Shown here: piece after piece, positions 11,330-22,192 of the stretch
Layout: each line of letters opens with the position of its first letter
Position numbering within the stretch: position 1 is the stretch's first letter
Made by a program: the position numbers and the translations under genes
Notes under the pieces: model-generated
The model's database searches: none
The model's input: the letters and a program-made list of their open reading frames with translations, nothing else
Told to the model about the DNA's origin: nothing
Assembly (NCBI RefSeq): GCF_016920785.2
Contig: NW_024609880.1
Location: 50,368,296 to 50,432,295 of the forward strand
Reading direction: 5' to 3'
DNA from: Ixodes scapularis
Lineage: Eukaryota > Arthropoda > Arachnida > Ixodida > Ixodidae
Length of the DNA: 64,000 nucleotides

Positions 11330-11825
11330 AAAAAAAAAGTAATCGATTACAATTACAATTACCTTTGATTAAAAGTATTCAATTAGATTACTCAATTACT
11401 CGCTCAAGAAAAGGTTTTTGTAGCTGCTTGATAAAAGTGAGCGTTACTTTTCCAATTACTTTTAAATTTTCAAAACAACCCATTTTTCTGTCGTTTTAAA
11501 AAAAAAGGGTCTTTCGTACTGTCCGTTATTGGATCAGAATCCCCATATTGAAACTACTCATCTTCTCAATTCGCCAATTTTAGTAAACCTTGTTCCCGTC
11601 GGAGACTTGACTCAAGGATTCCATCGTAGGGAACCTGTAGAAGCAAAGGGCGCCGTTACAAAGGGGAGAAGGAAATAGTAGCAGTTACAAGGAATTTGAG
11701 TATACTTTCCAAAGTCAAACTACTTTTTTTGCGATTACTCGCTATAATTAATTCATTGAAACGATTACAAGATTACAACAAATTAAATAATCGATTACAA
11801 GTAGTTCGGTTACTTGCAACCGGCG
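11330..11825. repeat. TAATCGATTACAATTAC-rich element, possibly hAT-derived
   Basis: Both ends (11332-11360 and 11756-11815) are made of AATTAC and ATCGATTACA units in inverted arrangement; the middle is unique. Such tracts are known from hAT-type non-autonomous elements in arthropods, but I cannot see CAG-type termini here, so the class is only suggested. Confidence 0.45.
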
Positions 11826-11917
11826 TTCTAACGCGTTCAACGAGTGCAGTGGAGACAAAGGCAGCTATAGCCTTAGGTCTACCCACTAATTCTACCAACC
11901 AGAGCCCGGCGTTCTGA
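11826..11917. repeat. Fold-back family A-related arm fragment
   Basis: CGGCGTTCTAACGCGTTCAA through GGTCTACCCACTAATTC is the inverse of 15334-15425 over about 90 bp. It carries the same GACAAAGGCAGCT and GTCTACCCACTA core that marks the centres of the elements at 3042-3436 and 26976-27242. Confidence 0.6.
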
Positions 11918-12893
11918 AGTTTCCGCGTGCTCTCGCCTCCTCTTCACACGGTCAGCTTCTCGACGCATTGACGACGAGATGTTTCGGTGGCGGCCTTTTA
12001 CGGTTCCTTTCACTGACGTCACGACAGAGACTCTTAGTAGCGAGCGACGAGTTCGACGGTGCGTAAAAAGTGCAGTGGAAGCCTGGCCATCGCGTTTCTA
12101 AATCGACACCATCAAAGTTGAGTGTCTGACTTTGCTCTTATGTCTGTGGATGAAAGCAGAACTCATCCTGCCAACGACGTCATAGTGAGCGTTTGAGCAA
12201 TTGTGGAAGGTCGATGGTAGCGACGCTTTTGGTCGCGTACGTGGCCAATAGCTGCCTTGGAAGCTGACACGCCTGCCTGCACCTTCCAAAACGCTAAATA
12301 AGTTTCCAGGTGGAGTACAAATGGGATCTTGCCTTTTCGCGAATGAAAGCTGGACTATGAAGAGCACTACGAAGTTTATTTTTCGCGAGAACTGACTTTG
12401 TTTACGAGTCTACATTGTCTACTATTCAGTCGCTAGATCAGAATAAGAATTGAAAACAAGTGCACCGAAACGCCGCATATATTTTATGATTATTGCAGGT
12501 TATTACGAGGATAATAAACGATGTCATGACGGCGTTTATAACCCGTCCGCGAATGTCGTACGAGTCAGGCATTTAATTACTCACTGCAAGGGTCGAAACT
12601 GTTGAATCAAAATCATTAAAGCCACGTGCGACAAGAATTTATCGGTAACACTGCTTGCGAGGCATGAAAACAAACAAAAAACAAATAGTGGCAGTGAAAA
12701 GCCGGACATCCGACGGGAGCAGTGGAAACGCTGGGTATGTCCCAACCGTTAAAAGTCAATTCGTCGATCACGTGCACCTGGCGCCATCTCTCGCTGGAAT
12801 CGTTTTACACGTGGATTTACATTTTATATTCTACGCTATGCGGACAGTTTACAGGTTCATAATATACAAACAAATTTATACATATATATATAT
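11918..12893. other. No gene seen
   Basis: Unique-looking sequence with one TATA microsatellite at 12880-12893, into which the next element inserted. Confidence 0.5.
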
Positions 12894-14100
12894 CAGTGTG
12901 TCGAACCGAAAAAAATACGGGTTCGCTTACGGTTCAGGTTCAGGTAAATTTATTTTGTTCCGGTTCAGTTCCGGTTCGATTAATTCGATCCGCGAACCGG
13001 TTCGGGGCGCTGAACCGGTTCGCGAACCGGTTCGGAAATTAAAAATGACAAATTGCAACATCAAAATAAATTACAAATAAAACATCTGAAATCAGCACAT
13101 ACGAAACGGGATACATCGTAGTGTAAGGCTCAGGGATTTCTACCAGGAATGGTTTCTTTATGTGCACTCAAAGGTTACCTCACCGACGTTTACGCATTCG
13201 GACTTCATCTAATTGGGTCCGACGCAGTAGCTGTAAAATCCGCGACCTCCTTACAAACCCACTTACAAGTAGAACTTGCTAACTATCCCGCCACCTCGGC
13301 GTGTAATCAATTGAAGGAACAGTGTTGAGAAAATACAGCTTTCTTTATTTGAACTAGCCTTCGGTAACTCAAATTAGACCCTTAAAGAAGTATTCATTAA
13401 ACAAGATACGGAATATGAAAAACACTTCACCGAACGCAACGCCAGAAGGACGTAATAGGATAAATATTAAGATAGAAGAGTTCGCTGTCTCACAAATATG
13501 TTAGCTTCTAAGTGCCTGTACGAAACCGGATGCATTATTATCAAACTCCACAGCCTTTTCTTTTCTAATTCCGATGGAAGCAAGTTTCAAGAACTCGCGC
13601 GTTCTAGAAACGTGTTATGAAATGAGCACACAGCAGGATTTAGGATTTACGAGATTGTAGGAAAATAAAATTCCGTGACGCAATCTTTTTTTTTTTTTTT
13701 TTTTTTTTGCACAGTCTTTTAATTCTTTTTCTTCCGTGCAAGCCGCGACCAGCGCAATACTGGTTCCTATGTCAAGATTCGTGGATGCAGCGTTTGTCAA
13801 GATTCGTGGATGCAGCGTTTATATTCCTAAGACTGAGTGGAGAAGAAAAACATGTAAGCGAGGTGTGTGTCAGTTGACGGCACTTAAAAAAACAAATGGC
13901 ATTGATAGCACATTCATTGTCAACAGCGCGTGGCCGAACCGTTCTGACATGAGCCGGTAACCGTTATTTTTTTTCCGGTTCAGTTCCGGTTCGGGTTCAT
14001 CGCGATAACAATATAACGGTTCGGGTTCGGGTTCAGTTCCGAAAAAAATACCGGTTCAGTTCCGGTTTTCGGTTCGGTTAGGTTCCGGTTCGACACCCTG
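12894..14100. mobile_element. hAT-type non-autonomous element with GGTTCGG arrays
   Basis: The left end reads CAGTGTGTCGAACCG and the right end is the inverse of CAGGGTGTCGAACCGG. This fits hAT termini (CAGGGGTGTCRAA-like). The eight bases outside are ATATATAT on the left and ATATTTAT on the right, a 7/8 match to an 8-bp hAT target duplication, although in an AT repeat. Both subterminal regions (12900-13035 and 13955-14095) are built from GGTTCGG, GGTTCAG and CCGGTTC units. No transposase is legible in the interior. Confidence 0.75.
13771..13820. repeat. Perfect 25-bp tandem duplication
   Basis: 13771-13795 and 13796-13820 are identical (each beginning GTCAAGATTCGTGGATGCAG). A recent replication slip inside the hAT-type element. 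Confidence 0.95.
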
Positions 14101-14335
14101 ATATTTATATATATTGCAGCTGGAAACGCGGCGCCTGCGTGCATTACCGGATTAGGTCAATACCCGACCAAGGCTTGTTAAGCATCTCTTCCTGCGTTCG
14201 TGCGTGCCGGTGTTATGTTTTGGCTGCTCGTCGCCACCTTGACCCAAGTACACCTTCCGGAACGAGGGGGCCCTTGTTAGGGAATGCCACTTCATTTGCC
14301 GGCGTCTTATTCATTTCTGCGCTCAAACTTTCGTG

Positions 14336-14522
14336 ATGGGCAAAATTAGCACTATATAATTTCGAAAGTAGTTAGTAATTTGAGTAGAAGTTACCTGAAA
14401 AAGTAGTTAAATTAAACTACTAATTACCCAAATCAAGTTGTAATTGAAAGTTACCAAGTTACTCGAAAAAGTAGTTAAACTACAGTAGTTTGAGTAGAGT
14501 AGTTGAATTACGTCCAAGTCTG
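14336..14522. repeat. AATTAC/GTAGTT-rich hAT-like end
   Basis: A run of AAGTAGTT, TAATTACC and AAGTTACC units ends in GTCCAAGTCTG, the inverse of a CAGACTTGGAC hAT-like terminus. No matching left terminus is visible, so it is a truncated piece. Confidence 0.5.
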
Positions 14523-15333
14523 ATCCAATGCCGTCTGAGTGTCACGTAACACTAGAAAGTTTTCGTAGACCGAGTTTCCCCTCCGCTAATCCTTCCGCAA
14601 TGAAGAAGCCGCTACTGCGCCTACGCGTCGATGGCCTTGACTGTAAGAGTCCCGGGGTAACGTAGCGGTTTGCGGAGGGCCGTTGCGGGACGGCGAAAAC
14701 TCTCTATTCTCACGGCCGCAGCCGACTCTACTACGATCCGGTAGGGCCAACCAAGCTGCGCCGAAAGTGCTTCGTCATTGCGCTCATCGTCTAAGTCCGT
14801 TCGCTATCATCGACTAAACCAGTCAGACATATTGACTGCACCACAATCCCGCGTTTTGTTTTTTTTTTCCTCTGTGTTTGTTTGGTTTAGCCGGTGATAT
14901 ATAGCAACCCCACGAAGACAACGAGAGCACAGTGACGATGCAGTTTTGGGCGCCTCTTCGATTCGCTCCATCGTAGCGTGAGCATCAACGCACGTGACTG
15001 CGAGTTACGTTCACGGCATTGGCTTGGCTGTGGCGGCCCCGCCGCGCTGTGCATCGAGGAGGTGAACCAGAGGGGGTGAGTCTAATAAGCACTCTTAGTC
15101 GGTCGGCGAGGAGCTGAGCTTGGCGCTGCAGCCTTCCCCTGTCATTACGGCCGGGATAATGCGGTTCCGTCGTGCGGCTCTTGACCGAGCCGATCGTACG
15201 ATCCCGCGTCTTGCGAGCGTCACGTGATTCCACACCACGCCATCGCGCGAGACCGATTGACCTCTTCTTAGCTCGCGGGTGCGCGTGCACCTGCTCTTCG
15301 CGCGAGACGCGAGCGAGCGGGGACGGCAGAGAA
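14523..15333. other. No gene seen; moderately GC-rich
   Basis: Short arginine-rich open frames on both strands at 14985-15397 reflect CG-rich composition, not a protein family. Confidence 0.5.
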
Positions 15334-15720
15334 CGCCGAGCTCTGGTTGTAAGGATGTAGATGTAAAGCTAGCAGCCTTTGTCCCCGCGGCACTCATCGA
15401 ACGCTTTCAAACGCGAGTGTCAAACGCAGGACGCCGGAGTTCCGCGTTCTAACGGGTTTGACGAGTGCTGTAGCCATTCCTCGAAGAACCTGGACGTCAA
15501 TGCACAGCTTTTGCAGCAGCGAGGACCCGAAACGCACTTGTTCGCTCGGGAGAAGTGTGTCTCGCCGCAACGTGGCGCCAGTCACGAGGCTCTCCTTTCA
15601 TCCGTTGTCTGCCGCTCCACCTCTTCCATTTCGGCGGCCGCTTCTCGCGGCGATGTGCCAGGTTTCGTGGCAGTGGAGACAAAGGCAGCTAGCTTGAGGT
15701 CTACCCACTAACCGTACGAA
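15334..15720. mobile_element. Fold-back element related to family A
   Basis: The left arm (15334-15425) and the right arm (about 15640-15715, with GGAGACAAAGGCAGCTAGC and GGTCTACCCACTA) are inverted copies. The interior 15478-15670 recurs at 29705-29935 (AGCGAGGACCCGAAACGCAC, CTCTCCTTTCATCCG, GCCGCTTCTCGCGGCGATG). No coding content. Confidence 0.65.
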
Positions 15721-16124
15721 TCGGGGCTAGGCGTTTGGACGCCCCTCTCGCGCTCTCGTCTCCTCGTCTCCCTCCATTTCTCGGCGCACTGGCAGCGAGT
15801 AGTGCGCCTAGATATCAGAGTGTTTTCAACTGCTCGTTTGGGGTCACGTATTCTATGGGCCGCGTTTGTGATACAAGCGGCGAGGGGGAGTAGAAAGCGA
15901 CGATCGCCTGCAAGCGTCTCCAGCCTTAACATCAACCTCTCCGCCCGCGGCAACTTGCGCTTGCGTATGAGCAACCAATGTGCGCAGGAGCAATCTGTCA
16001 TTAAATTGCAAACGCTCTCCATGACTCGAGACCTAACACGCGTATGGATGCAAACTCTGGAGTGATGCAAAACTGCCAACTCATGTTTACAAACAAACCG
16101 GAGCGCCCCTAGCGGACGCCACCG
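15721..16124. other. No gene seen
   Basis: GC-rich, with mirrored open frames on both strands and no motif. Confidence 0.5.
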
Positions 16125-17285
16125 GCGCCGCGCATGCGCGGTGGACGGTGGGCAAGAAGCCCGCCGTCACCCATAAACAAACCATTGAATCACGTTGTTT
16201 TCGGCGTCGGAGGGAGTTTCCACGCTCTTTTTCGAGTTGGAATTGTTGATTCTACGTCCTCCTAGTGTCTGACTACTTGAGTGGCTTCAGCAAAATTAAC
16301 GAGGCAAAACTTTGCGTGAATAATGCGACTTGTGACGATTCATTTCACGTGGACGCCGCAGAATGGGCGCTAAAGCCTGCCTGACTCGCACGACGATGAG
16401 ATTCTGCTCGCTATTTTCAGTCGTGACGTCGCTCGGGCTGCAAAAGCCTGGACCGTAGCTGAGATGGTGGACGTGGATACTGAAAACCGCAAGTAGAATC
16501 GGGCATTATTAATCGGTGATGGCCACTGGTAACAATGTTCATCATCTTCTTGTATCTACTGTTTACACTTCTTACCAAACCAATATTAAAGAGTGTTTTG
16601 AGGCCTGCACTTAGTTCTTACCGCAATTACCGGGTCAACGTTTGGTTGACGGGGCGCTGTTGTTTGAACGAGCTGACGACAAAAAGCAGGCAAGTTTGAA
16701 AGAGCAGACGACAGTTCGAACGCTTGCGCAATAGAGTGCGGGCAAGAAGCACCGCGTCCCGCGTCAACGAACCATTGGAATGTCACGTTGTCGGCGTCTG
16801 TGTGAGTCTGCATACTGTTTTTCGCGTTAGAATTGTCTATTCTACTTAGCAATGTCTTACCACTTTAATTGCCTGAGCGAAATTATCAAGGCTCGTTTCA
16901 CCGCTAAACTTTGCGTAAATAATTTGACGTGCGGCGATTTATTCGCGTGAACGATGCAGAATGGACGCCAAAACCATGATGAGATTCTTCTAGATATTTT
17001 CGGTCGCGACGTCGCTCGTGCTGCAAAAGTGTAGAAGGTAGCGGCGATGATCGACGTCGATACTGAAATTCGGAAGCGGAAACAGACCAAGCGTAACAAG
17101 TTGGTGATGGCCACTGGTACCAATGATCAACATCTTGTATCTACTCTTTACACCGAGCCTACATAAGTCTTTTGAGGCCTGCAATTACTTCTTATTGCAA
17201 TCACCGGGTCAAAGTTTGGTCTGCAGGCCGCTTTTGTTTGAACGAGCAGACGACAAAAAGCAGACGAAAGTTTGAACGATCATGC
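16125..17285. repeat. Diverged tandem duplication, about 590 bp x 2
   Basis: Copy 1 covers about 16125-16715 and copy 2 about 16720-17285. GGGCAAGAAGC (16150 and 16740), AACTTTGCGT-AATAAT, TGATGAGATTCT, GTGATGGCCACTGGTA, TTTTGAGGCCTGCA and GACGACAAAAAGCAG recur in the same order with an offset near 590. Both copies are diverged, so the duplication is old. Both can be read as AKLCVNN-TC-D-F over a short stretch, then hit different stops, so a coding origin is possible but unproven. Confidence 0.8.
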
Positions 17286-19062
17286 GGCCGTGTGAATTTG
17301 AAGACGCACTGAACCCGCGGATGGCCCGGACAACTTGGGGGTTTTCTCTCGTTCATGTTGTAACAAAACAAATACATCTGCCGACCACAAAGTGTTGCCC
17401 GCGCAAGCAATCGTAGTTCGACAGCGTCAACCCTTTTCACGGCTACTATCCACGTACTCGGACGAACGGAGCGGGAAGAAACACATGAAAACTGATCTTC
17501 AAACCTTTCCAGAGTCTTTTGGTACAGTCCCCGTCGCAGCATTTTGACGAGAACGCAGGTTCTCGTCAAGCTTACTATTGTCCCTAGAAGGGATATGTTT
17601 AGGTCACATGACTGGGAGGGAAGGGGCGCCGAGAGAGAAGCAGCACCTGCGACGTTGATCGAGGGTGAGCATGCCGTTGAACATTCATTTCAATCCGGCT
17701 TTTATATTAATGACTCAACATCAGCCTATTATAGCATGTAAGGCAAAGTGGCCGTTCAGTGGAACCACTATACAAACCGCGGCACACTTCGCGAACGCAT
17801 CACTCCCCGGCAGTTTGGGATTCAGGACGTATACGACGGTCTATGAGCCTTCCAACTGCTATATATCTATACTAATACGTTTAATCTTGAGCGCTATATG
17901 CACGTCGACCCGTGAGCCGCGATTACTTTCCCGCGAAAGGGGGTTATCCTCGATAAAGTCCTCGTTCGAGGTGCACAGCTGGGACATATTCCTCTGTTTC
18001 GTATTCGCAGTGCGCCAAGTCTCCGACAGACTCAAGGTTTCTGCATAATCACGGTTGCCGGCAACACCGTGGCCGCGTTCCAAAATTTACTCGATCGTAT
18101 TAGCCCCGTGCGCGACCGAAAGCGTCGCTGTGGTCGGCCTTCCACGATTGGCCGAACGCTGACTATGACGTAGGAAAGGGGATTTATCATCGACGGAAAT
18201 AAGAGGAATGAAAGAACTTTAATTTTGACGGTGTTGGCAGTGTTGCTTTGAGAGTGCAATGATTTCAAGCTTCCACCATGCTATTTACAAACACCATCGA
18301 ACTTGTTGTTTGCAAGGTAATGACGTCACAAAGGGGAACCATAGGAGGGCGCCACCAAAACATCTCGCCGCTAATACTCCAGGATAAGAGCTTTGTACCT
18401 TGGCGTTCCAAAACCTACCCGCGTCCAGCGTTTTCCCATTTACATTGTCACGTGGCACGACCCGACGGAGTAACTGGGGCCCATTTGGGTAAGATTTGAA
18501 GCACAACCCATGACGACGGTGTTCGACGGTGACGAGAAGCATACGTTTACGCTGAAGCAGAGCTACTGCATGCGTCTGCTTCTGGCCGCGACGATCGGTA
18601 CATTCACCAATGAGAAAGGTTCAAGCGGTATACGGTTCAACCTTGTCGATACCGTCTTCAAAATATCGCAGAAACGAAAAGTAAGCAAATATTTACCACA
18701 AAACAAAGTTCACAAAATCTTCTCTTCGTGTTTTTTTTTTTTTTTAAGTTTATTTAGCATTTAGAATTAGACAGACGCATAGTATAGGTATTACAATTTC
18801 TTTCTACTGTTTAAAGCTTATAAATTGGTCTTCAAGTATACAAAGTTATAGTATATTTTTACTTAACTATCGACACTCTGCAGCAGCTGTGCGTGGGCGC
18901 CGCCATAACCGACCTTCAGTTTTTATTTCCTCCTTATTCAGTTTACTTCACTTCATCAGTGCGGAGGTTCGTCAACGACCGTTTCAGTGGCTCGGTATCT
19001 CGGTAAGACAAAAGAAGGTCAGTAATGGCGGATGTAATCTAGCGCGTCTGTGAAACGTCTAT
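17286..19062. other. No gene recognised
   Basis: Contains an unassigned 127-residue open frame (17665-18048) and an 84-residue one (18510-18764), neither with a family signature, and a T run at 18730-18746. A segment at 18120-18170 resembles 62785-62835 (GTCGCTGTGGTC, TTCCACGATTGGCC, TATGACGT), hinting at another dispersed repeat. Confidence 0.5.
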
Positions 19063-19242
19063 AGGGAGTGTTCACTGGCGGCCATAGCTGTGTGCGCGAA
19101 TGCTGAGCGCGTGCTGACGGCGAGCTTCCACAGTTCTTTTGCAACATGCATTCCGCACCATCAAGAGCCTATCAATGTGAGCTCGTTCTGAGCATGCGCT
19201 CTAAACAGCACCCACAAATATGGCGTCCAGTGAATACTACCT
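19063..19242. mobile_element. MITE family C, copy 1
   Basis: GGGAGTGTTCACTGGCGGCC at the left pairs with TGGCGTCCAGTGAATACTACC at the right. The interior has the family words TGTGTGCGCG-TGCTGAGCGCG, CCGCACCATCAAGA and GAGCATGCGCTCTAAAC. Other copies are at 19245-19553, 30630-30824 (opposite orientation) and 55962-56158. Confidence 0.85.
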
Positions 19243-19244
19243 TT

Positions 19245-19553
19245 AAGGTGTATTCACTGGCGGCGATAGCTGTGTGCGCGACTGCTGAGCGCGTGCTGAC
19301 GGCGAACTTGCAGGGTCCTTTCGCCACGTGTATTCCGCACCATCAAGATTGACGCTCTTAGCAGCCTATTGATGCGAGCTTGTTCTGAGCATCAGTAGCT
19401 CCTTTGTCCCCCCCCTTCCGCCACGCCCACGGTGGACCCACGCCACATGACGCCCACAAGCCAGAGGCGTGGTCTTTCAAATAAACATTTGAATCAATGA
19501 ATCAATCATGCGCTCTAAACATCTCCCTCAAATTTGACGTCCAGTGAGTACCC
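19245..19553. mobile_element. MITE family C, copy 2 (interrupted)
   Basis: Starts AAGGTGTATTCACTGGCGGC two bases after copy 1 and ends CGTCCAGTGAGTACCC. It follows copy 1 base for base except that 117 bp are inserted at 19393-19509, between GAGCAT and GCGCTCTAAAC. Confidence 0.85.
19393..19509. mobile_element. Insertion nested in MITE C copy 2
   Basis: Begins with TAGCTCCTTTGTCCCC, is C-rich with GCCACGCCCAC words, and ends in AAATAAACATTTGAATCAATGAATCAAT. A simple-repeat 3' tail suggests a short target-primed (LINE- or SINE-mobilised) insertion, read on the plus strand. The parent family is not visible in the window. Confidence 0.6.
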
Positions 19554-19556
19554 CCA

Positions 19557-20071
19557 TCTATCGACAACAACCAGCGGAAAAAACGAAAAACAAACAGAAT
19601 GTCTGCCTGGTTTTACCGATAGATGAAGGTTAATATCGCCCAAGCAAAAATAATTAGAAGCCGTTTATTAAAGTATATAAGTGTTTTGTTTTCCTTTCTA
19701 GAGACGCTAGTTTACCCAAGATGAATTCGCCATTGCTTTGAGAAAACCGGCCCTGGATTTTATCGGTGTGTGTTATCTCACTGGATTTTTGTTCTGACAT
19801 ATTTTTATGAGGTTTTCTTAGCATACTCCTAGTAAACCTTATGAAATATTTTACAAAGGTGTGGACTACCGATAATTCATTATAGTGACTGCACTTGTTT
19901 TCTATTGATTGCGATGTTCGATCTCTCATACTGGTACATAGAATAGTGATCCTATTTCTTTGACTATAGTCACCGCAAACTTAAACACATGGCGTGACGA
20001 GACCCGATTCATCTTATTATCGCTTCGCACTCAATTATACTCCGTTTCCCCTTAGCATGGACTAACTGCGA
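19557..20071. other. AT-rich, no gene seen
   Basis: No coding motif. A 91-residue minus-strand open frame at 19654-19929 lacks any recognisable feature. Confidence 0.5.
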
Positions 20072-20132
20072 AGGCTGTGCAAGCGCGAGCGGCTAGCCTC
20101 GACTAGCCACACGAGCGCTTGTGCAGCCACCG
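20072..20132. repeat. Hairpin
   Basis: GGCTGTGCAAGCGC and CGGCTAG pair with CTAGCC and GCGCTTGTGCAGCC around a short loop. Adjacent to MITE D copy 1; no function assigned. Confidence 0.8.
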
Positions 20133-20148
20133 ACGATTCATCCAAAGC

Positions 20149-20366
20149 AATAGACCGATCTCACCAGCCAGCTTGGCTACGCCACCGCTGCCGCAGTGCA
20201 TCTAGGGAACTTTAGTCTTTCTGCACTTGCGACAAACCCGCTGGAGCTCTACGCCTGTGCAGGACGAGACAGCACGAGCTCTCGCATGCACGGCCGTCTG
20301 TCTCCAATGAACTAAAGTTATGGCGGCGCTACGCATGCGCCGAACGCTTAGTGAGATCGGTCTATT
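20149..20366. mobile_element. MITE family D, copy 1
   Basis: AATAGACCGATCTCAC at the left is exactly the inverse of GTGAGATCGGTCTATT at the right. The same termini bound the element at 60863-61330, and both copies share GCTGCCGCAGTGCATC-like (in either orientation) and AACTTTAGT words inside. Non-autonomous. A TA adjoining the core TIR at each end suggests a TA-targeting family, but the flanks also look conserved. Confidence 0.85.
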
Positions 20367-20486
20367 GCTAACTTCCGCTGAAGCGTGGGTGCCTGGAAAC
20401 TTGTCTTAAGTCGGGGCATGGCGTGTGCACATGGTTTCAACTTGGCTGACGGATGTCGACCAAGCCGCGGCGCTTTGTCCGGTACG

Positions 20487-20521
20487 TATAAACGTGGGAC
20501 TTAGCTGTTCGATCGATCAGT
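20487..20521 (+). promoter_or_regulatory. TATA box plus TCAGT initiator
   Basis: TATAAAC at 20487 lies about 32 bp upstream of the A of TCAGT at 20517-20521, the spacing expected of a textbook arthropod RNA polymerase II core promoter. Expected start near 20519. Confidence 0.5.
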
Positions 20522-20737
20522 GTTTCGTTCTGACGCTAAGCGGGTGCACCAGGCACGGGACTTCTTCCGTGACGTCATTAAAAACTGTTCGCCCTCGTCG
20601 GCGACAAATGTTTACGCTTCTATGGCCGGGTATTTCTTTTTGTGTGTGTCCATTTTTTTTTTTTATGCATATACCGTTTAACAGTGGGTTGTTCTTTTCT
20701 GCGACGGACGTACCGACTGGCTGTCTGACCTTGTTTG
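20519..20737 (+). other. Possible first exon with hydrophobic N-terminal frame
   Basis: Downstream of the core promoter an ATG at 20605-20607 opens a frame of about 44 codons, rich in F, L, C and W near the start. It runs into TTTG followed by GTGAGT at 20738-20743, a strong splice-donor match. The product could begin with a signal peptide or membrane segment, but a T run inside the frame and the lack of any recognisable homologue make this tentative. No downstream exon could be linked. It may equally be a transposon-borne promoter. Confidence 0.25.
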
Positions 20738-20743
20738 GTGAGT

Positions 20744-22111
20744 TTCATACTTTAATTTATCCGTGATCTAAGCTAAGCTATATAGCGCACGGGAACCATC
20801 TACCAGTAAACTGGCGTGTGCGAGAACGACATATGCCGGCCCGATTCTCCTCGACCAGCTGCTGAGAAGCATTTCTTGGGGGCCCTGAAAAGCAAAAGAA
20901 TTTGTAACCTTGATTTGTGCTTTCCCTATTCGCGCACTCGAGAATCTTACTTAGCTATAAAGGAAATGCAGCAGCTGCCAGCCGAGCCATTCCCTCGCAT
21001 CTCGCGAAAAACATTTCTGAACAGCAGCTGTATCGAGGCAGCTGAACTCCGCGGCAAGCCTTCGGAAGTTCACGTGCTTCAAACATGAAAGTTTTTAAAG
21101 AATTTCGCGCCTCAAAGTAAGCGGTAAAAAGTAGAAACAAAACAAAAAAAGAAAACGGAAAGCTTTTACTTCGATGGCTTAATTTTTCGCGAAACTACGC
21201 CAGGCAGTTCTAGCCAGTGACAGGATTACAATGGCAGGGCATCTTCTTCTTCGGACGCCCGGGGCCTCCAGATCGCGCTTCTTGCCTTCCGCCGTGCTTT
21301 GGATGCGCGTGCGCGCTTGTGTTTCACGAAACGCCGAAGGACCATCGAAGGTGGAGGCCGGGCGACTGAAACTTCTCCCATTCTGTCAGCGACTGTACAT
21401 ACACCAACTGGCAGTTCTGACGTCACCCCGCTGTGGTGGCGCTGTTGTCAGCACGGCGCATGCGCAGACGCTTCTCTGCTCGTAAATCTGGCAAACGCTG
21501 ACTTGTTTGTAAGCGTTTGCTTACAAACAAGCTTAGTTCCAACCAGTAGTTTGTAAGCGGGGTGCACGTCTATAGGGTCCTCGCTGCTGCCTGCACTCAT
21601 TTGGTTTCCTCATTGCAAGGCCGTTCTTGTTCTATAGTTATTTTCCTACAAAAATCGACCATCATAACTTTTTTTTTTCTTTTGCGAGTAGAACACGTTA
21701 AGGTGAAAACGCGTGGCCGGCATTCGATTGCAGTTTGTGTGTTCAATTTCGATTCCTGAAACTAGTTTCAATGTCACCTTGATTAGGAAATAGCTTGATG
21801 GGTGTTGTAGCTAGTGCCGCTCATTCCTATCATAAGTAGCAGGTGAAGCAGATTAGAGCTCCGGGGGAGTAGCTGTGTCTACTTCACTCCCTAAGTTTCT
21901 CATCTTCAAAGCAGACTGTATTAACATCTACACAACCGTCATCGCGTCGGCACTTCATAAAGAGTGCGAGAGTGGCATACCCACGCAACCAATATTACTT
22001 TGTGTGGACGTTGCTTGGATGCTTGAGCTCACAGTGTGCAACTAAATACCCAAGACGCATGGTGCACGAAAGCAGCCGATGTCGAAAGCCTCGTGTCAAA
22101 TGCCCCGCGGC
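20744..22111. other. No gene recognised; shared 50-bp motif and a perfect small hairpin
   Basis: GTGGTGGCGCTGTTGTCAGC followed by GGCGCATGCGCAGACGC at 21431-21470 recurs near 23958 and 47083-47125. CTTGTTTGTAAGC (21502-21514) pairs perfectly with 21519-21531 over a 4-base loop; the stem is too short for a microRNA precursor. Confidence 0.5.
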
Positions 22112-22192
22112 GAACGCCCTCTTTGACCCCGCTTTCAGAAGCCCTCTTTGACCCCGGTTTCAGAAGCCCTCTTTGACCCCGTTTCAAGAAGC
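22112..22192. repeat. 26-bp minisatellite x 3
   Basis: GCCCTCTTTGACCCCGCTTT followed by CAGAA is repeated three times with small changes. The inverse-flavoured ACGGGGTC words at 22770-22835 may be a related remnant. Confidence 0.85.

Noticed and set aside
18510..18764. 84-residue frame as a gene
   Set aside because: Ends in a T-run-derived string and shows no recognisable feature; could be chance.
21502..21531. microRNA hairpin
   Set aside because: Stem is only 13 bp with a 4-base loop, too short for a precursor.
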